Below, piece after piece: positions 23,279-34,700 of a stretch of DNA of 64,000 bases (the stretch's first letter is position 1; every line of letters starts with the position of its first letter). The notes below the pieces were generated by a model. The model saw nothing but the letters and a program-made list of their open reading frames with translations. It was not told where the DNA came from and did not search any database. Location: positions 1 to 64,000 of the forward strand of contig JNEN01000658.1 in NCBI GenBank assembly GCA_000697355.1, read 5' to 3'. The position numbers were made by a program, and so were the translations under genes. Origin of the DNA: Syncephalastrum monosporum B8922. Taxonomy: Eukaryota > Mucoromycota > Mucoromycetes > Mucorales > Syncephalastraceae.

Positions 23279-23766
23279 AGTATATCAATAAAGAGTAGAT
23301 TCCTATGTATGAATTATGCAGGCTATTGATAACTACCTATAGGAAGTCTAATTATCAAATCACAGATCCCTACAACGGCTAGGTTAGGTTGTGGTCCTAA
23401 CCGTCAAGGATCATGTTTCTTAATATGTCCAATATCAAATGAATAATATAGCGCTTTCGGCCACAGAGCTTATAACCATTTTAAGGATGTCCAGAGAGTA
23501 GGCTTTCTCTAGGTTTCAACGGGAATCCCCGTACTAGCTATGAAGCGGAAATCACGACAAGACTCTAAGATGTATGTCATTTCACTAAGAATACGGACCA
23601 TTGACCTTTCTATGAGCATAAACCGTAACTATACGTATGATGCATAGGCGATCTAATGTCGCATATGTCAGTGTATTATAGATATATTGGGACAAATGAA
23701 GAGTTGATAGAAGGGTCTATGGGATGTGGTATACAAAAGACGAGAGTGGAGACAGAAATTTCTAGA
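23279..23766. other. intergenic between convergent genes
   Basis: AT-rich 488 bases with no frame of note. It holds the 3' ends of the LysM-3D gene and the convergent NAPE-PLD-like gene (AATAAAG near 23288). Confidence 0.6.
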
Positions 23767-25507
23767 TTATAAAGTACCTACACACACAGTCTCGCCAAGT
23801 GCAGTAGTTATAAAGCGTGAAGTGGCGCCTGTAGATGGACTCCGTTCCTGCCACGCCTTCTTGAGCAGCCGAGAGGGTTCCATATAATGTTCATCCGACA
23901 TCATAAATGTACCCCAGTGGATACCGACCGATAACTGAGGGTTACGAAGATCCTCATGGACCTGTACGGCCTCTTCTGGACCCATATGCAGATGCTGCAT
24001 CAAATTGGTTGGCTGGAAGCTACCAATGGGAATAGCCGCCAGAGAAAATGGCGCGTAGCGGTCGCCAATGGCTTTAAAGAGTTCGGGAGAATATCCGGTA
24101 TCGCCGCTAGACAAAAAACAACAAAAGTTTAAGAAAAATGGTAATATTCACCAACAAAGAGCCTTACCAAAAGAATATGCGGTCACTGGGTGTTTTGATC
24201 ACATAGCTACACCAAAGGGTCGTATTCTTGTCAAATGGTGTTCTAGAGCCGCTCCAATGCTTTTTACGTTTTATGATGTATGGTGTTCTCATGAGTGATT
24301 TATGTGCAACGGATGAATGAGATTACATACCATAGCAGGTACACAGGCAACGGTCACGTCATGCTGTTCGCGTTGGTGTATCTCCTGCCACCAATCCAGT
24401 TCGATGACCTATACGCATGGATAAGCTACTTAAATTCGGTGCATGTGCCTGGGGTTGTGAGTGTGTGTTGTGCAAAAACTTACGTTTTCAACACCTTTTT
24501 TCAGGAACCATTTGCGAAGACCGAGAGGTACATACCAAGTGACAGAGTCACCGAGTTTGTGGACGACTCGTTCATCTATAACGGGGAGGTCAGCTTACAT
24601 CCCATTTGTCAGCGCCTCTTGTTTATGATGACTTGCCCAGGTGATCGAAATGATCGTGCGAAACGAGCACGATATCAATCTTGTCCTGGATGTCTTCGAT
24701 TGTGCACGGGACAGGGCGAAGGCGCTTGGGACCGAGATAATCATTGATGGAGCACCGACTGAACACCGGGTCGGTGAGAATGGTCAGTCCGTTCACGCGT
24801 ATAAGACAAGTGGATTGCCTAGATATTAAAAAAAAAAAAAAAAGAAAAAAAAAAGCAGAAATGATGTGAGTACTTTACCAAATACAGTATCGAGATTCCT
24901 AATCCACTTTTACCCTAGCCATGACATGGCAACCGGCGGAGGACGCTTGTCAACGTCCCAGGAGTTCGTCGGATCGAGTTTTGGCGGAAAGAGAATGTCA
25001 AAGGAGGGCTGCACCACGGGTAGCGACAAGCTTAATTCCTTTTTTTTTATGGTTTTTTTTTATTTTAATAAGGGTTATGAGCTTGTTTCATGAAGTAATA
25101 CACACATACCTCTTCTGTCTTCGGTAAACCATTGCCTTTGTATCTGCGCAGCCAGAAAAGAGCAGTTTCCCATACTGAGACATTGCGCCATTCTCGAAAA
25201 GGATTCACGAAATGGTGTTCGACCTTCAATCAGGAAATGTCAAAAAAAAAGGTCCCTCTGAAACAGCACTGTAAAGCAAAAAGTGTACCTTGAGACTCGC
25301 GTACCTATCCTCGGGGCGGTCGAGGTGCCGCCGTTTGCCAATGTCACGCTGACGGACAGCCTCAATGAGGTCTGCTCTGTGCGAGCTTTGGAGGTAGTAG
25401 TAGACACAGGACGACGCAGCCAGGGCAATCGCAAGCGTCGGCAACGTGTAAGGATGGTCAAACGGGATGGGAAAATTGACGATGGAAGGTCGCTTGTTCA
25501 CCGGCAT
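23767..25507 (-). CDS. FMP30: NAPE-PLD/FMP30-type metallo-beta-lactamase-fold phospholipase
   Basis: About eight short exons encode a protein of roughly 400 residues. The N-terminus (MPVNKRPSIVNFPIPFDHPY) precedes one membrane helix (TLPTLAIALAASSCVYYYL). The catalytic domain then begins with VEHHFVNPFREWRNVSVWE and contains the metal motif SHDHFDHL, the strand LTILTDPVFSRC...LGPKRLRPVPC, WYVPLGLRKWFLKKGVENV, SGDTGYSPELF and the late GIHWGTFMMSDEHY. Known relatives hydrolyse N-acyl-phosphatidylethanolamine; yeast Fmp30 is a mitochondrial inner-membrane protein that affects cardiolipin levels. The intron at 24594-24636, just after the metal motif, is 43 bases and needs a GC donor (GCAAGT) to restore the expected HL-x-DLPVIDE join. 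Confidence 0.88.
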
Positions 25508-25634
25508 ACTTTTTTGTTGTTTATGTAGAAAAGAACAAGTAAATTCAATTCAGGTGGGGATATGGGGAGGAGGGTGCTAAAAAGAGAGACAGAAAGCGAA
25601 ACCTCTTCTACTATGATTTCAGGGTCACATGCTA

Positions 25635-26743
25635 TCACGGCAGAGTGTCAAAGTCTTCGGGGATGCCAAACATCCTATCGAATTCCTCTCCACTGATACC
25701 AAACTTTTCGACGCAATGCGACTTGGATGCCCATATATCCTCTGTCAATATTATATGGCTATGTGAGTGTATGTGCGGCTTGAACCAAAATTTGGGGTTG
25801 TCTCGCTTGTTCATGTACCTGTGGCCTTATTAGCCACCTCCTTGTCGATCTCGATCTTACTTTCTAAGGGTGCCTCCCATTTAAGATTTCAAGCAAAACA
25901 CACGTACAGATATGCATGCTCCTAACCTTTTTCGCGATAGACATCAGGGTCGCTGTCCTGGTACTGCTTGAGCAGGCTTTGCACATTGGCCTGGCGCTTC
26001 TTTTCGACCTCCAGCGCTTCCAGTAATCGCTCACGCACCGGCTTTTTTTTTTTATGTATCAATAAAAGCATGGCGGTTTAGGACCTGCCCTGTGATACGT
26101 AGCACTTCAAAATTTTTTTTAAACAAAAGGCGACAACATACCGTCTTGTCGCGATCTGCTGGATTCAAAGCAGCCATGGTAGTTATGAGGTTCTCGCGGC
26201 GGACTTTTTCGCGTTCAATTCTGTCTTTCAAGTCCGCTTCTTTTTTGCGCGCCTGCGTGAATCGGCACTCGCATTAATGCAGCGATCAAAAACAGACGTA
26301 TTCTATGACCTTTTGCAGGGCTGCTGAGGGAAACGCCCAGAAGTAGTTCGAGGAGCCAATCCTGTCGGAGGACACCAGCTCATCATCCACAAGGCCCTGG
26401 ATGACCTCCTTGACAGATTGCGACACTTGATAACAACAAGGATGATGAATAAAAGGCTCATAGTGCTGTCATGAATAGGCAGAACGTACCTATACCTCTC
26501 TTGGGTCCCGTCTTCTCGAGCTCCTTGAGCTGGAAAAAGTCATTCTAGACCACACATAGAGCTGCGGATTAGGTCTCTCGTTTGTCACACCAGATAAAAT
26601 CCTCATACCGTTTCATGAAGGTAATCGCTCATGCGCTTGCGCTTCTCCTCCATGGAGAGACCCTTCTTTGGCTTGGGCTATACAGTATATGAGAGATAAC
26701 GTTACCATTTAAGAGTAAGCAGTGCCACAGGACAACTTGCCAT
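25635..26743 (-). CDS. MND1: MND1 meiotic recombination factor
   Basis: Many short exons. Exon 1 contributes only the ATG (26741-26743): splicing from its GC donor (GCAAGT) to 26677 gives [21 protein letters not shown], the family N-terminus. Exon 2 is 26609-26677 and exon 3 is 26496-26544. Later exons carry [48 protein letters not shown], a coiled coil ([18 protein letters not shown]), and the end [19 protein letters not shown]...[11 protein letters not shown]. Mnd1 pairs with Hop2 to stimulate Dmc1/Rad51 strand invasion in meiosis, so its presence implies a sexual cycle or its recent loss. It starts 71 bases from the divergent ZNF511-like gene. Confidence 0.9.
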
Positions 26744-26814
26744 GACTAAGTGACACAAGCGCCTGAAGAAGAAACGTGAGCGCGCGTCTCAATTTTTTCT
26801 TTTTCTCTTTTTTC
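26744..26814. promoter_or_regulatory. 71-base divergent promoter of MND1 and the ZNF511-like gene
   Basis: Only 71 bases separate the two ATGs, so leaders and core promoters must overlap. The right half is T-rich (AATTTTTTCTTTTTCTC). Bidirectional control is inferred. Confidence 0.55.
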
Positions 26815-27832
26815 ATGCTTTACACTCCTACGAAAGTCATTTACAAGCCCAGCGATCCTTTTTTCAATGAGGGCAACATTGCTCTACGTGCTTACTGGCT
26901 TCAGCGCGACGCAGTTGACAGGCACAACGCAGAACTAATTCGAGAAGAAGCTACACGACTTGTAAAGCAAGTAAAAGAAGAGTATATATATAGATGTTAA
27001 CGGTAGACTCACGCGTCATGTCACCCAGCAGAGATTACGCCCGGACGATTGCTTGTGAGCTCAGCAGCTGCAGGCAGGCGGGAGGGGCTGTGCTGACATT
27101 CCCGTCGACTGCCGCCTACGAGGCCCATTACGAAGCGCGCCATCGCAACGTGTGCATGGAGTGTCAGCGAGTGTTTCCCAGCGCCTTCTTCCTTCAGCTG
27201 CACTTTGACGAAATCCATAACGTCATCATGCAAATGCAAAAAGAGCGCGGCGAAAAGATTGTACGTATCAAGGCTTGACTTTTCTTTTTCTCATATTGTG
27301 TCTTACGCTCCGGGTCTCTGCCTAGTACCGCTGCTATGTCGAGACGTGCACAAAGCTTTTCATGACACCCAAAATGCGTCGCCTGCATCTCATCGACAAG
27401 CACAAATACCCGCGGACATACCCGTTTGCTTTGCCCTTGGAAGGCAACGTCTCCTTTGAAGACCAGCGCACCAACAGACGCCACCGTACCCGAGCACCGA
27501 CGGCCCATCCGCCGTTAGCCGACACACGTAGGAGCACAGACAGTGCGATGGATATAGACCAACTCGCGTCGCAAATGTCACGATTGAAGATACCGCAGAG
27601 CGTCTCCTTTGGCCACGAAGCGCAGCCGGGCCTGTCGCGGAAACGCCCTAAGCCTGTTCCCGTTTTCCAAAAGGAACGATCCCCCCCTAGCACAGCGACA
27701 TCAGCCACTGTATCGACAGAGAACGATGCGGATGGCTCGCTGTCCGGGACGCAAGCAAATCGTCCTCGACGAAAGAGAGGACCCAAAAAGAAGAAGAAAG
27801 CAGACATGGAGATTGATAAGGCTAGCCAGTGA
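26815..27832 (+). CDS. ZNF511-like C2H2 zinc-finger protein
   Basis: Exons 26815-26966, 27029-27260 and 27326-27832 give 296 residues. Exon 1 encodes a short region with PSDPFFNEGNIALRAYWLQ. The first intron needs a GC donor (GCAAGT at 26967); the phase then matches a CAGCAG tandem acceptor, so proteins differing by one codon are possible. The middle has three C2H2 units: CELSSC...YEAHYEARH, CMECQRVFPSAFFLQLHFDEIH and CYVETCTKLFMTPKMRRLHLIDKH, followed by KYPRTYPF. This spacing is that of the ZNF511 family, whose function is poorly known. The C-terminus has SVSFGHEAQPGLSRKR and a basic RRKRGPKKKKK stretch, likely a nuclear signal. Confidence 0.85.
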
Positions 27833-28008
27833 CGGACGTGCATAAGACACCGTTTCCTAATAGGCTCACTTTCTGTGGGGTTTCTCATGCAGGCAAGGAC
27901 GGTATATTCATTAGATTGTCCATACAGATACTTTTGGCGCGCCTCCATGTGCTATAAGCATGAAGGGAAGATACAGGGGAGGGGGGGGAATCATGGCAGT
28001 GGGACGCG

Positions 28009-28818
28009 TTACAGGACGACCCGTTTCTGCTGCTGGTTCTCTGCTGTAATGCGAAGGATCTTGCGCATGGCTTCGCGGTCACCAACGCCACTGCGCTTGT
28101 CAAGCCAGAACCGGGTCTGGGGCAGGCCCTTTTGATGCTGTTTTCGAACGGTCCAGGTCAGCAACAGGCCGGACGAGGGTTCCAAATCTTTAAGAGCGAC
28201 GGTCGTGTGGCGGCGGCGTGCCAAGACATCCAAGGTCTCCATAGTCACCTGCGTATTTGGAGTGATGGTTCTCGAACTGGATCGCAAGTAGATGGCATTG
28301 ATAAAAGGGGAAAGGAGATAATGCAGCGCACCGGTGGACCCGAGACTGGCAGCAAAAGCTAGAGAAAGACCATGAAGTGTAATGTACCGCAAGGTGGATT
28401 CTACAATGATTAGCTGCCAGTTTGTATTATTGTTACAGACAACGTACCACCCATAAACAGGTACTCATTCAGACCTGCAGCTTGTACTGTTATCATGCGG
28501 ACAGATGCATAAGTCAAAGGCCTACTCTGTATGCATTCTGTTCTTTTTCCTTTCTCTTCTTTTTGTTTTCCTCATACCTGCTGGGTTATCCCAGAAATAC
28601 ATGATGACCGGCGTGGATACCGAGGAAACCTAAAGTTGAGTTAGGACACGGGAAAATAGAGAGGAAAACCGTACGGTGAGGGTTGACAGTGAAAAGATCT
28701 TTGCCAATTTAACAAAGAGGGCATTGGGAGTAGCATAAATCAGCGGGTCAGTCGTAGAAGAGAGGAATCGCCTTGAATGGAAGCTGAATTGGACTGCGCG
28801 CCGTAATGGGACCGTCAT
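28009..28818 (-). CDS. TMEM70/TMEM186-like mitochondrial membrane protein
   Basis: Exons 28675-28818, 28578-28629 and 28009-28400 give 195 residues. The chosen start opens a mitochondrial-type presequence (MTVPLRRAVQFSFHSRRFLS). Two hydrophobic segments follow, around FSLSTLTVSSVSTPVIMYF and LHGLSLAFAASLGSTGALHYL, separated by a short loop, then a soluble tail (TLDVLARRRHTTVALKDLEP, FWLDKRSG). This two-helix hairpin with a C-terminal beta-rich part resembles the TMEM70/TMEM186/TMEM223 group, which helps assemble respiratory complexes I and V. I rely on layout rather than a signature motif, so the subfamily is uncertain. An upstream ATG (28980) would add 54 residues without presequence character. 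Confidence 0.6.
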
Positions 28819-29419
28819 TGTAAAATAAAGTACAGTAGTAAATGTTATTGTATGCGCCGGAAAAGCGATGGTGTATAAGCTCAGGGGCTGGTGACGCTTT
28901 CTAAAAAAGTCAAGCATTGTTTTCGCATTCACCCCCGCATTTCTATTAGCGGAGGAACGTCCCATCCTATTTTGTAGCATCCGCTTCGATAGATTACATT
29001 ACAGAATGACAAGTATCAAAATTAACACGACAACGTGTACAAGACTGTGTCCCATTATGACAGGCTTTATTTTTATCTTTTCGCTTTCCTGCAGAAATGA
29101 TTCCACTGTTTTATTATTGTGCAACCTGCACAAGATGAGTCGAAACGCTTGCTCTTTTTTTCTTCTTTTATTCTTTCTTCCCATTGAGCTATACTGCATT
29201 CCTCTATTTTTTTTTTTTTTACCTATTGTGCTCACACACACACCTCTTTTTTCTTTATCCTCCCCTTATTTTTTCTTATTCCTTTCGAAAGGAAGCAACA
29301 AATTTGTAGGCCGTGCAAGGCCACTGAAACACAGCCCATAGCAACACGGCCGACCTTTATCGCAGTGTGTTTGTGTCCTTTTTTCTTCTTCTGCTTTCCC
29401 GCCTTGATCCATCCCGGCC
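28819..29419. other. upstream region between divergent genes
   Basis: Six hundred bases between the TMEM70-like gene and the two-RRM gene. It is AT-rich on the left and strongly pyrimidine-rich on the plus strand from 29150 to 29400, consistent with a leader. No gene is seen. Confidence 0.55.
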
Positions 29420-31251
29420 ATGTCCACCTTGTCTGATTTACCTCAAGAAGAACCGCCGTCTTCTCCGGCTGCTGCCACTGCTTCGACCGTCTCTGCTTCG
29501 ACGGACTCGAACTCGCAAGACAATGCACACGACAATGACCCCACCGACCCTTCACCATCTGACCATGACGCCTCCCCGACCCTCATCACCGTACGGCAAC
29601 TGTTTGTCGGGAACGCAAGTATCCACCGAAACAGACAAGACAACGCAATGAAAATAACACGTTTTCTGGGTTTAGCTTCCGTTCCGTGTACGGTGGCAGG
29701 ATTTGAAGGATCTGTTTCGAAAAGCAGGCAATGTCCTTCGAGCCGACGTTGCGTTGACGTATGACAAACGATCGAAGGGCCATGGCACCGTTCTGTTTGC
29801 GACGGTGCAAGATGCACAAAATGCGGTTGGTAAGTACTCCATCCCCACCCCTTCTTTATTTTATGCACAGCCTTTGTTTGACATATCGCCCGAGGTCAGA
29901 CATGTTGCACAACTACCGTTGGCACGGCCGCGCCTTGGAAGTCCGAGAAGATCGCGGCTATCTCGAATCCAAACAAGGACAGCCGAAACAAAAGCATGCG
30001 TCTCCTTCAAAGTCCACGCCTCCTTTCGACACGCATGGCGCGACGCCGCAGGTAGTTCTATCCGCTGCGTGATATCATCCACTGACCCACCCGTCTAGAA
30101 CGCCATTGGCCGGCAGCTGTTCGTTGGCAATGTAAGTCAAACGCAGGCTTCGTGTTGCAGCGGCGGTACTAAACGCGTGTACAGCTTCCTTTCCACTGCC
30201 AATGGCAAGATCTGAAGGATTTATTCCGTATGGCAGGTAATATCCAAAGGGCCGACATTGCGCACGGACCAGACGGTCGCAGCCGAGGTTTTGGCACCGT
30301 TCTCTATGCCACTCCGGAAGATGCGAAAAAGGCGATAGGTAAGAGCGAAGGGACCGGGGAAAAGGCATGGTATGGTAGACTCACACGCGTATAGACATGT
30401 TTGACGGCAATACATTCAAGGGACGTCAGCTACGCGTGCATCTCGACAAATTCGTGGCTGGGCCATCTGCAACAGGGGAAGACATACTGTCAGCGGGCGA
30501 TACACCACTGCAACCCTCACCATCCGCCAAGCATCCGTTTGACACGGCTGCTTTCCGGCCTTATCCGATGAACTACCCCCTCCCTTCACCGTACACGACC
30601 ATGCATCCCCAGCAAAGCCACCAGGCCCTCTTCATGCCCGACACTTCACTCTACAAGCCGCAACCGTTCCATTTCATGCCCAATTTCGGAGGTCTTCCAC
30701 CTCCCCCTGTGCCTTACGATCTCTTCCCACCCGCGCCTTCGTCTCTGGGTGACCCTGCCATCTACGACCCCGCTTCGGCCGTCACCACGTCGGGGCAAGC
30801 GGCCGCAGCAGCCGCGCATCACGCTGCCGCCGCAGCCTCGGCGTATCCCACCGGTCTATTTATGCCCCCGCCCCCACCCCCACCCTCGGCGGCAGGCCTC
30901 CATCCACATCCTCTGTTTACACCCCCGCCACCGCCGCCGTACCCATGGTTGCCTCATGAAAGCTATCCCTTTGATCCGGAAGCCGAGGCGCATGCGCCCG
31001 TGAGTGGTGAATCCACAGCGGTACCCGCGCCCTCGACCTTCATGAGTTCGCCGTCGCCGCCTGCCAGCGCAGAGAATGACACGAGCAAATCCGAAGGGGA
31101 CGTGCCGCCTTTGACGGACGCTTTTAGCGCGATGAAGCTCAAGGAAGTGCCCACGACGAGTCTGATGCATGAGCTCCCTTCCTCGTCCACCCATCTGATG
31201 GGTTCCAATCCAGTGTGGGAACCTCTCACGGGATTAAACTACAAGAAATAA
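29420..31251 (+). CDS. two-RRM RNA-binding protein with Pro/Ala-rich tail
   Basis: Exons 29420-29614, 29676-29829, 29900-30051, 30099-30131, 30185-30338 and 30395-31251 encode about 515 residues. RRM 1 has RNP2 RQLFVGN-LPFRV and RNP1 KGHGTVLFA; RRM 2 has RQLFVGN-LPFHC and RGFGTVLYA. The tail is low-complexity: poly-Ala (AAAAAAHHAAAAASA), poly-Pro runs, Met/Pro/Phe segments, and a short conserved-looking LTDAFSAMKLKEVP. A nuclear or cytoplasmic mRNA-binding role similar to hnRNP M-type proteins is likely but inferred. Both RRMs are interrupted at the same two points, and exons 2 and 5 are both exactly 154 bases in the same phase, showing an internal exon duplication. Intron 1 uses a GC donor. 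Confidence 0.88.
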
Positions 31252-31758
31252 CCTACTCTATCTTTCTTTTGTAATGATAATGCATAGATATCTACTTCTT
31301 TTTTTTTTTTCTTCTCTTGACGTTCAAATCAGGTTTTGGGGATTTGCAATACCATTGGACACTCTGTCTGTCTGGGGGTAGGGAACTATGTGGATTTGTG
31401 AACGTGCTAGCAAAAAAGATCGAATATCTAGGATCTATTACCGAAGCAATTTTGGGATTTTGACTTATTCACTGGCATATAGCATGCAACGCAGATGACT
31501 TTATATATGTACTACAATGGAATTAGACAGTCTAAGACAGGTGCAATATGGGTATTATATTAAGAGGAACCAATGGCAGGGGGAGGAGGGGAATATCCTT
31601 GCAATCGGATAGTTAATATATTCAGCAAGTGGTATGAGCTAGGAGAAGAATTCAAAAGAACTGAGATGGGTATAAGACGAACACAAAAATGAAAAAAAAA
31701 AGCAAGATAAAGCAAAGGGAGACACATTTGACAAGGTGGGTAACAGGTTACAAGGGTC
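31252..31758. other. intergenic between convergent genes
   Basis: AT-rich sequence holding the 3' ends of the RRM gene and the RdRP gene; no frame of note. Confidence 0.6.
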
Positions 31759-34700
31759 CTAGAGCAGGATGTCCATTAGATCTTCCTCGCCTGCGTCGGC
31801 AGACACGGCCACCGTCTGGTGATTTGTCTTAGCCTCTGGAGGAGCCGGGTGGTTTGTCGATGCTGAGGCGTCATGTTGGGGTGAGAGCTGCGAGCCGGGG
31901 CTATTGGAGGAGGAGGGGGATGGAGGGAACCGGTGGACGTTGGACTTGAATGGTTTATAGCCCCGTAGGTCACGCTGTGTGTAGACCTGCGTGTAGACTT
32001 CGGGTCCGTCATCGTCATCGTCTTCGTCTTCGCGGTCGTCGTACTCGGGTGCCTCGCTCCCCAGGAGATCGAACTCGTCTTCGTCTTCCTCCTCGTACTC
32101 CTCATCGGAAGACTCCTCGATGATCGAGACATGCATATCTTCGATGGCACTCTTGCCATATTTCTCAATGGTTTCCTCATCGAAAGGGACGAGCTGTTCC
32201 TGGGTGATGGGCCGGTGCGAATTTCTGATTGCCACGCGGGTGATGAGATCTTCGGCCACCCAAGGGAAACTCAGCAGCGTGGCTCCATCGCCTGTGAAGC
32301 GCTGGCGTTCCGCCGGATGATACGTGACATAGTACCACGCCGCGGCCTTGGCCTCGATCGCACGGGCCGACGCGGCGGTGTCTTTGAGGAACTCGCGTTC
32401 GAGCTCGCGTCGCCATGCCTCGCGCATGTTGGCGACAGCCGACATGGTCTGCTTCTGCACTTCGTGCATCGACTTGCGGTTGCCCTTCTTGAGCCATTTG
32501 ACGATATAGCCTGACATGATTTCGGCCTCGGTGCCGACGCCAAATTGGTTCATCAAGGCCATAAGATCGCGGTTGTACTCTGTGCGGAGCTTGCGAGCTC
32601 GATAGATGTACCGCTCCATGCCGTTGACGCGCAAGCGAGGGTCGAACTCGGTGTTGTCCACCAGGTGGGACTTGTATGACTTGTAATCCGCCTTGTCGAC
32701 CGCACGGTAGATGCGACCCAGGACTTTCTTGCTCTCGTACATCTCCTTATCCTTCTTTTGCATAAAGTCAGGGAAGGCGCGCACCCGCAAATCGTCGTCA
32801 AGCTTGGCTGGCTTGCCTGACTTGGGGAAATCTGATCATTCAAAGGTCACAAAAAAAAAAAGGTGGATGAGTCAACCCATGGCCGTCGTTTTTATCCCTC
32901 ACAAAACCCTTGGACTTACCGACAGCACAGGAATGAAGTTGAGCAAGACGCAGACATGCGCCATCCAGGGCGCCCTGAGGCGAGCGATCGGCGGTAGCCA
33001 AGTGGGCGTTGGCGATCTGGCCCAAATTGTCATTATTGATATAATTGACAAAAAACTTCTTGACATGATAAATCTGGACTTGGTCCACCTTGGTGGGTTC
33101 TTCCGCCTTGTATTCCATGGCGTCATGATTGGGCCGAGAGAAGATCAGGTCTTTGTCCCAAAATATGCTACAGAGATGAAACGGCATCAGCGCTCCTTGC
33201 CCGAGGAGATGCAGCCCCTTTCCACTTACGTATAATCATCACCGTCCAAGTCGCCGCCCGACAGCATGCTGGGTAGGTCACGGAAACCTTGTGAAGAAAA
33301 GACAAGGACATCGTGGAGGTGGTGGAGTTCGGGTCGGTCGACCGCCTGGACCTTCCTTACGTCACCCGGATGGAAGCATGGGTTGCGGAACACCACGGCC
33401 TCGCCTGTGATGACATGTCGCCGCGCGCCGTCGTTCTTCTCCACCGAGATCTGGCAAAACACCTCACCCTCTTGGAGCGTGTTGGTCTCATCGAGGACGC
33501 CGAGGAGGAAGGCACCTTTGGGAATGTGAATCTTTGCTTTTTTCTTTAGGTCTTTCAGCATTGCGACACGGAACATGTTGAGCAAGTTGATGATATAAGG
33601 GTCGCGGCGCGTCAGAAAGCCGGCCTTGATGATGCGTGCCATCATGCGCGCGGTGCCAAACTCGTCGAGGTTGGACATGAGTGCGCGGTGGGCGTCGTCT
33701 GGGTTCTTGAGTATGTTGTTCATAAGCGCGATCATGCGATCCATCTTGTCCATAAAGACATCGTCGGGTATACCTAGGGCAGAGAGGATGGTGATGGCCT
33801 GGCGGTTGAGATAGCCTGGGATGATTGTGGAGAAGCGGATAATTTCTAGCTCGTAGTGAGTGGAACTGAACTTGATTTGGCTGGGCCGCAGCTGGATTTT
33901 CCGGCCATCCAAATAATTGGACACGCTTAGGACTCCTTTGGCGCCGCCAAAGCGGAATTGAAAGGCGCATGGGACAGTGCGCAGCTCCATTTTGATGGCA
34001 ATTTCTTGTGCGAGTTTACTCGAGATCTTGCCAACGCCGTCCGAGAAGGTGTAGCCGTTGCGGACCACGTCGTCGATTTCTTCCATCTCGCTGCCGTCCA
34101 GCCGGGTGATAGCGCGCGTGGAGGAGAAGCACTGTATGCAAAGTGAAGCGAAGAGTCCAGTGTCAGTGAATATGCACGTGCGCGCGCTTGCATGAATAAC
34201 ATCATATCAATTTAACTTACCTGGCCCATGCGGACCGCGTGCTTGGCAATTATGCGTTCGTGGCTGAAGGTGCCCATCCACTGCCGGATGTGGTTGGCAT
34301 TGAGGTCGGGTGTGGGGGCAAAGAACCAACAGGCCTGGTCACGCAGCTGCGAGCTGCTAAACGCCAGGAAATCATACCGCCGCTTGCCAATCTGGATGCC
34401 ATTCATCAGCACCTGAAAGATGCGGTCGTAGAGAGCATCGTTATTACGACCGGTGTGGGAGGCGCTGATGCGGCCGTGACCTTCGTCGGCGAATTGCACG
34501 CGGGCGAATCGGTCGGCGTGGTTGGCAAAATGGCGGATGACACGGTTGGTCGTCTCTACTTGCGACGGGACCAGGTACAACGATGTCGGTGTGACGATAA
34601 TTTTGCGCACTTTTGCGCAGTGATCGGGGAGACGCTTGTCGTCGATGGATTGGATGCCTTTTTCTTCGTAGATCTGCCGGATGGCGGCGAGCGGGTCGGA

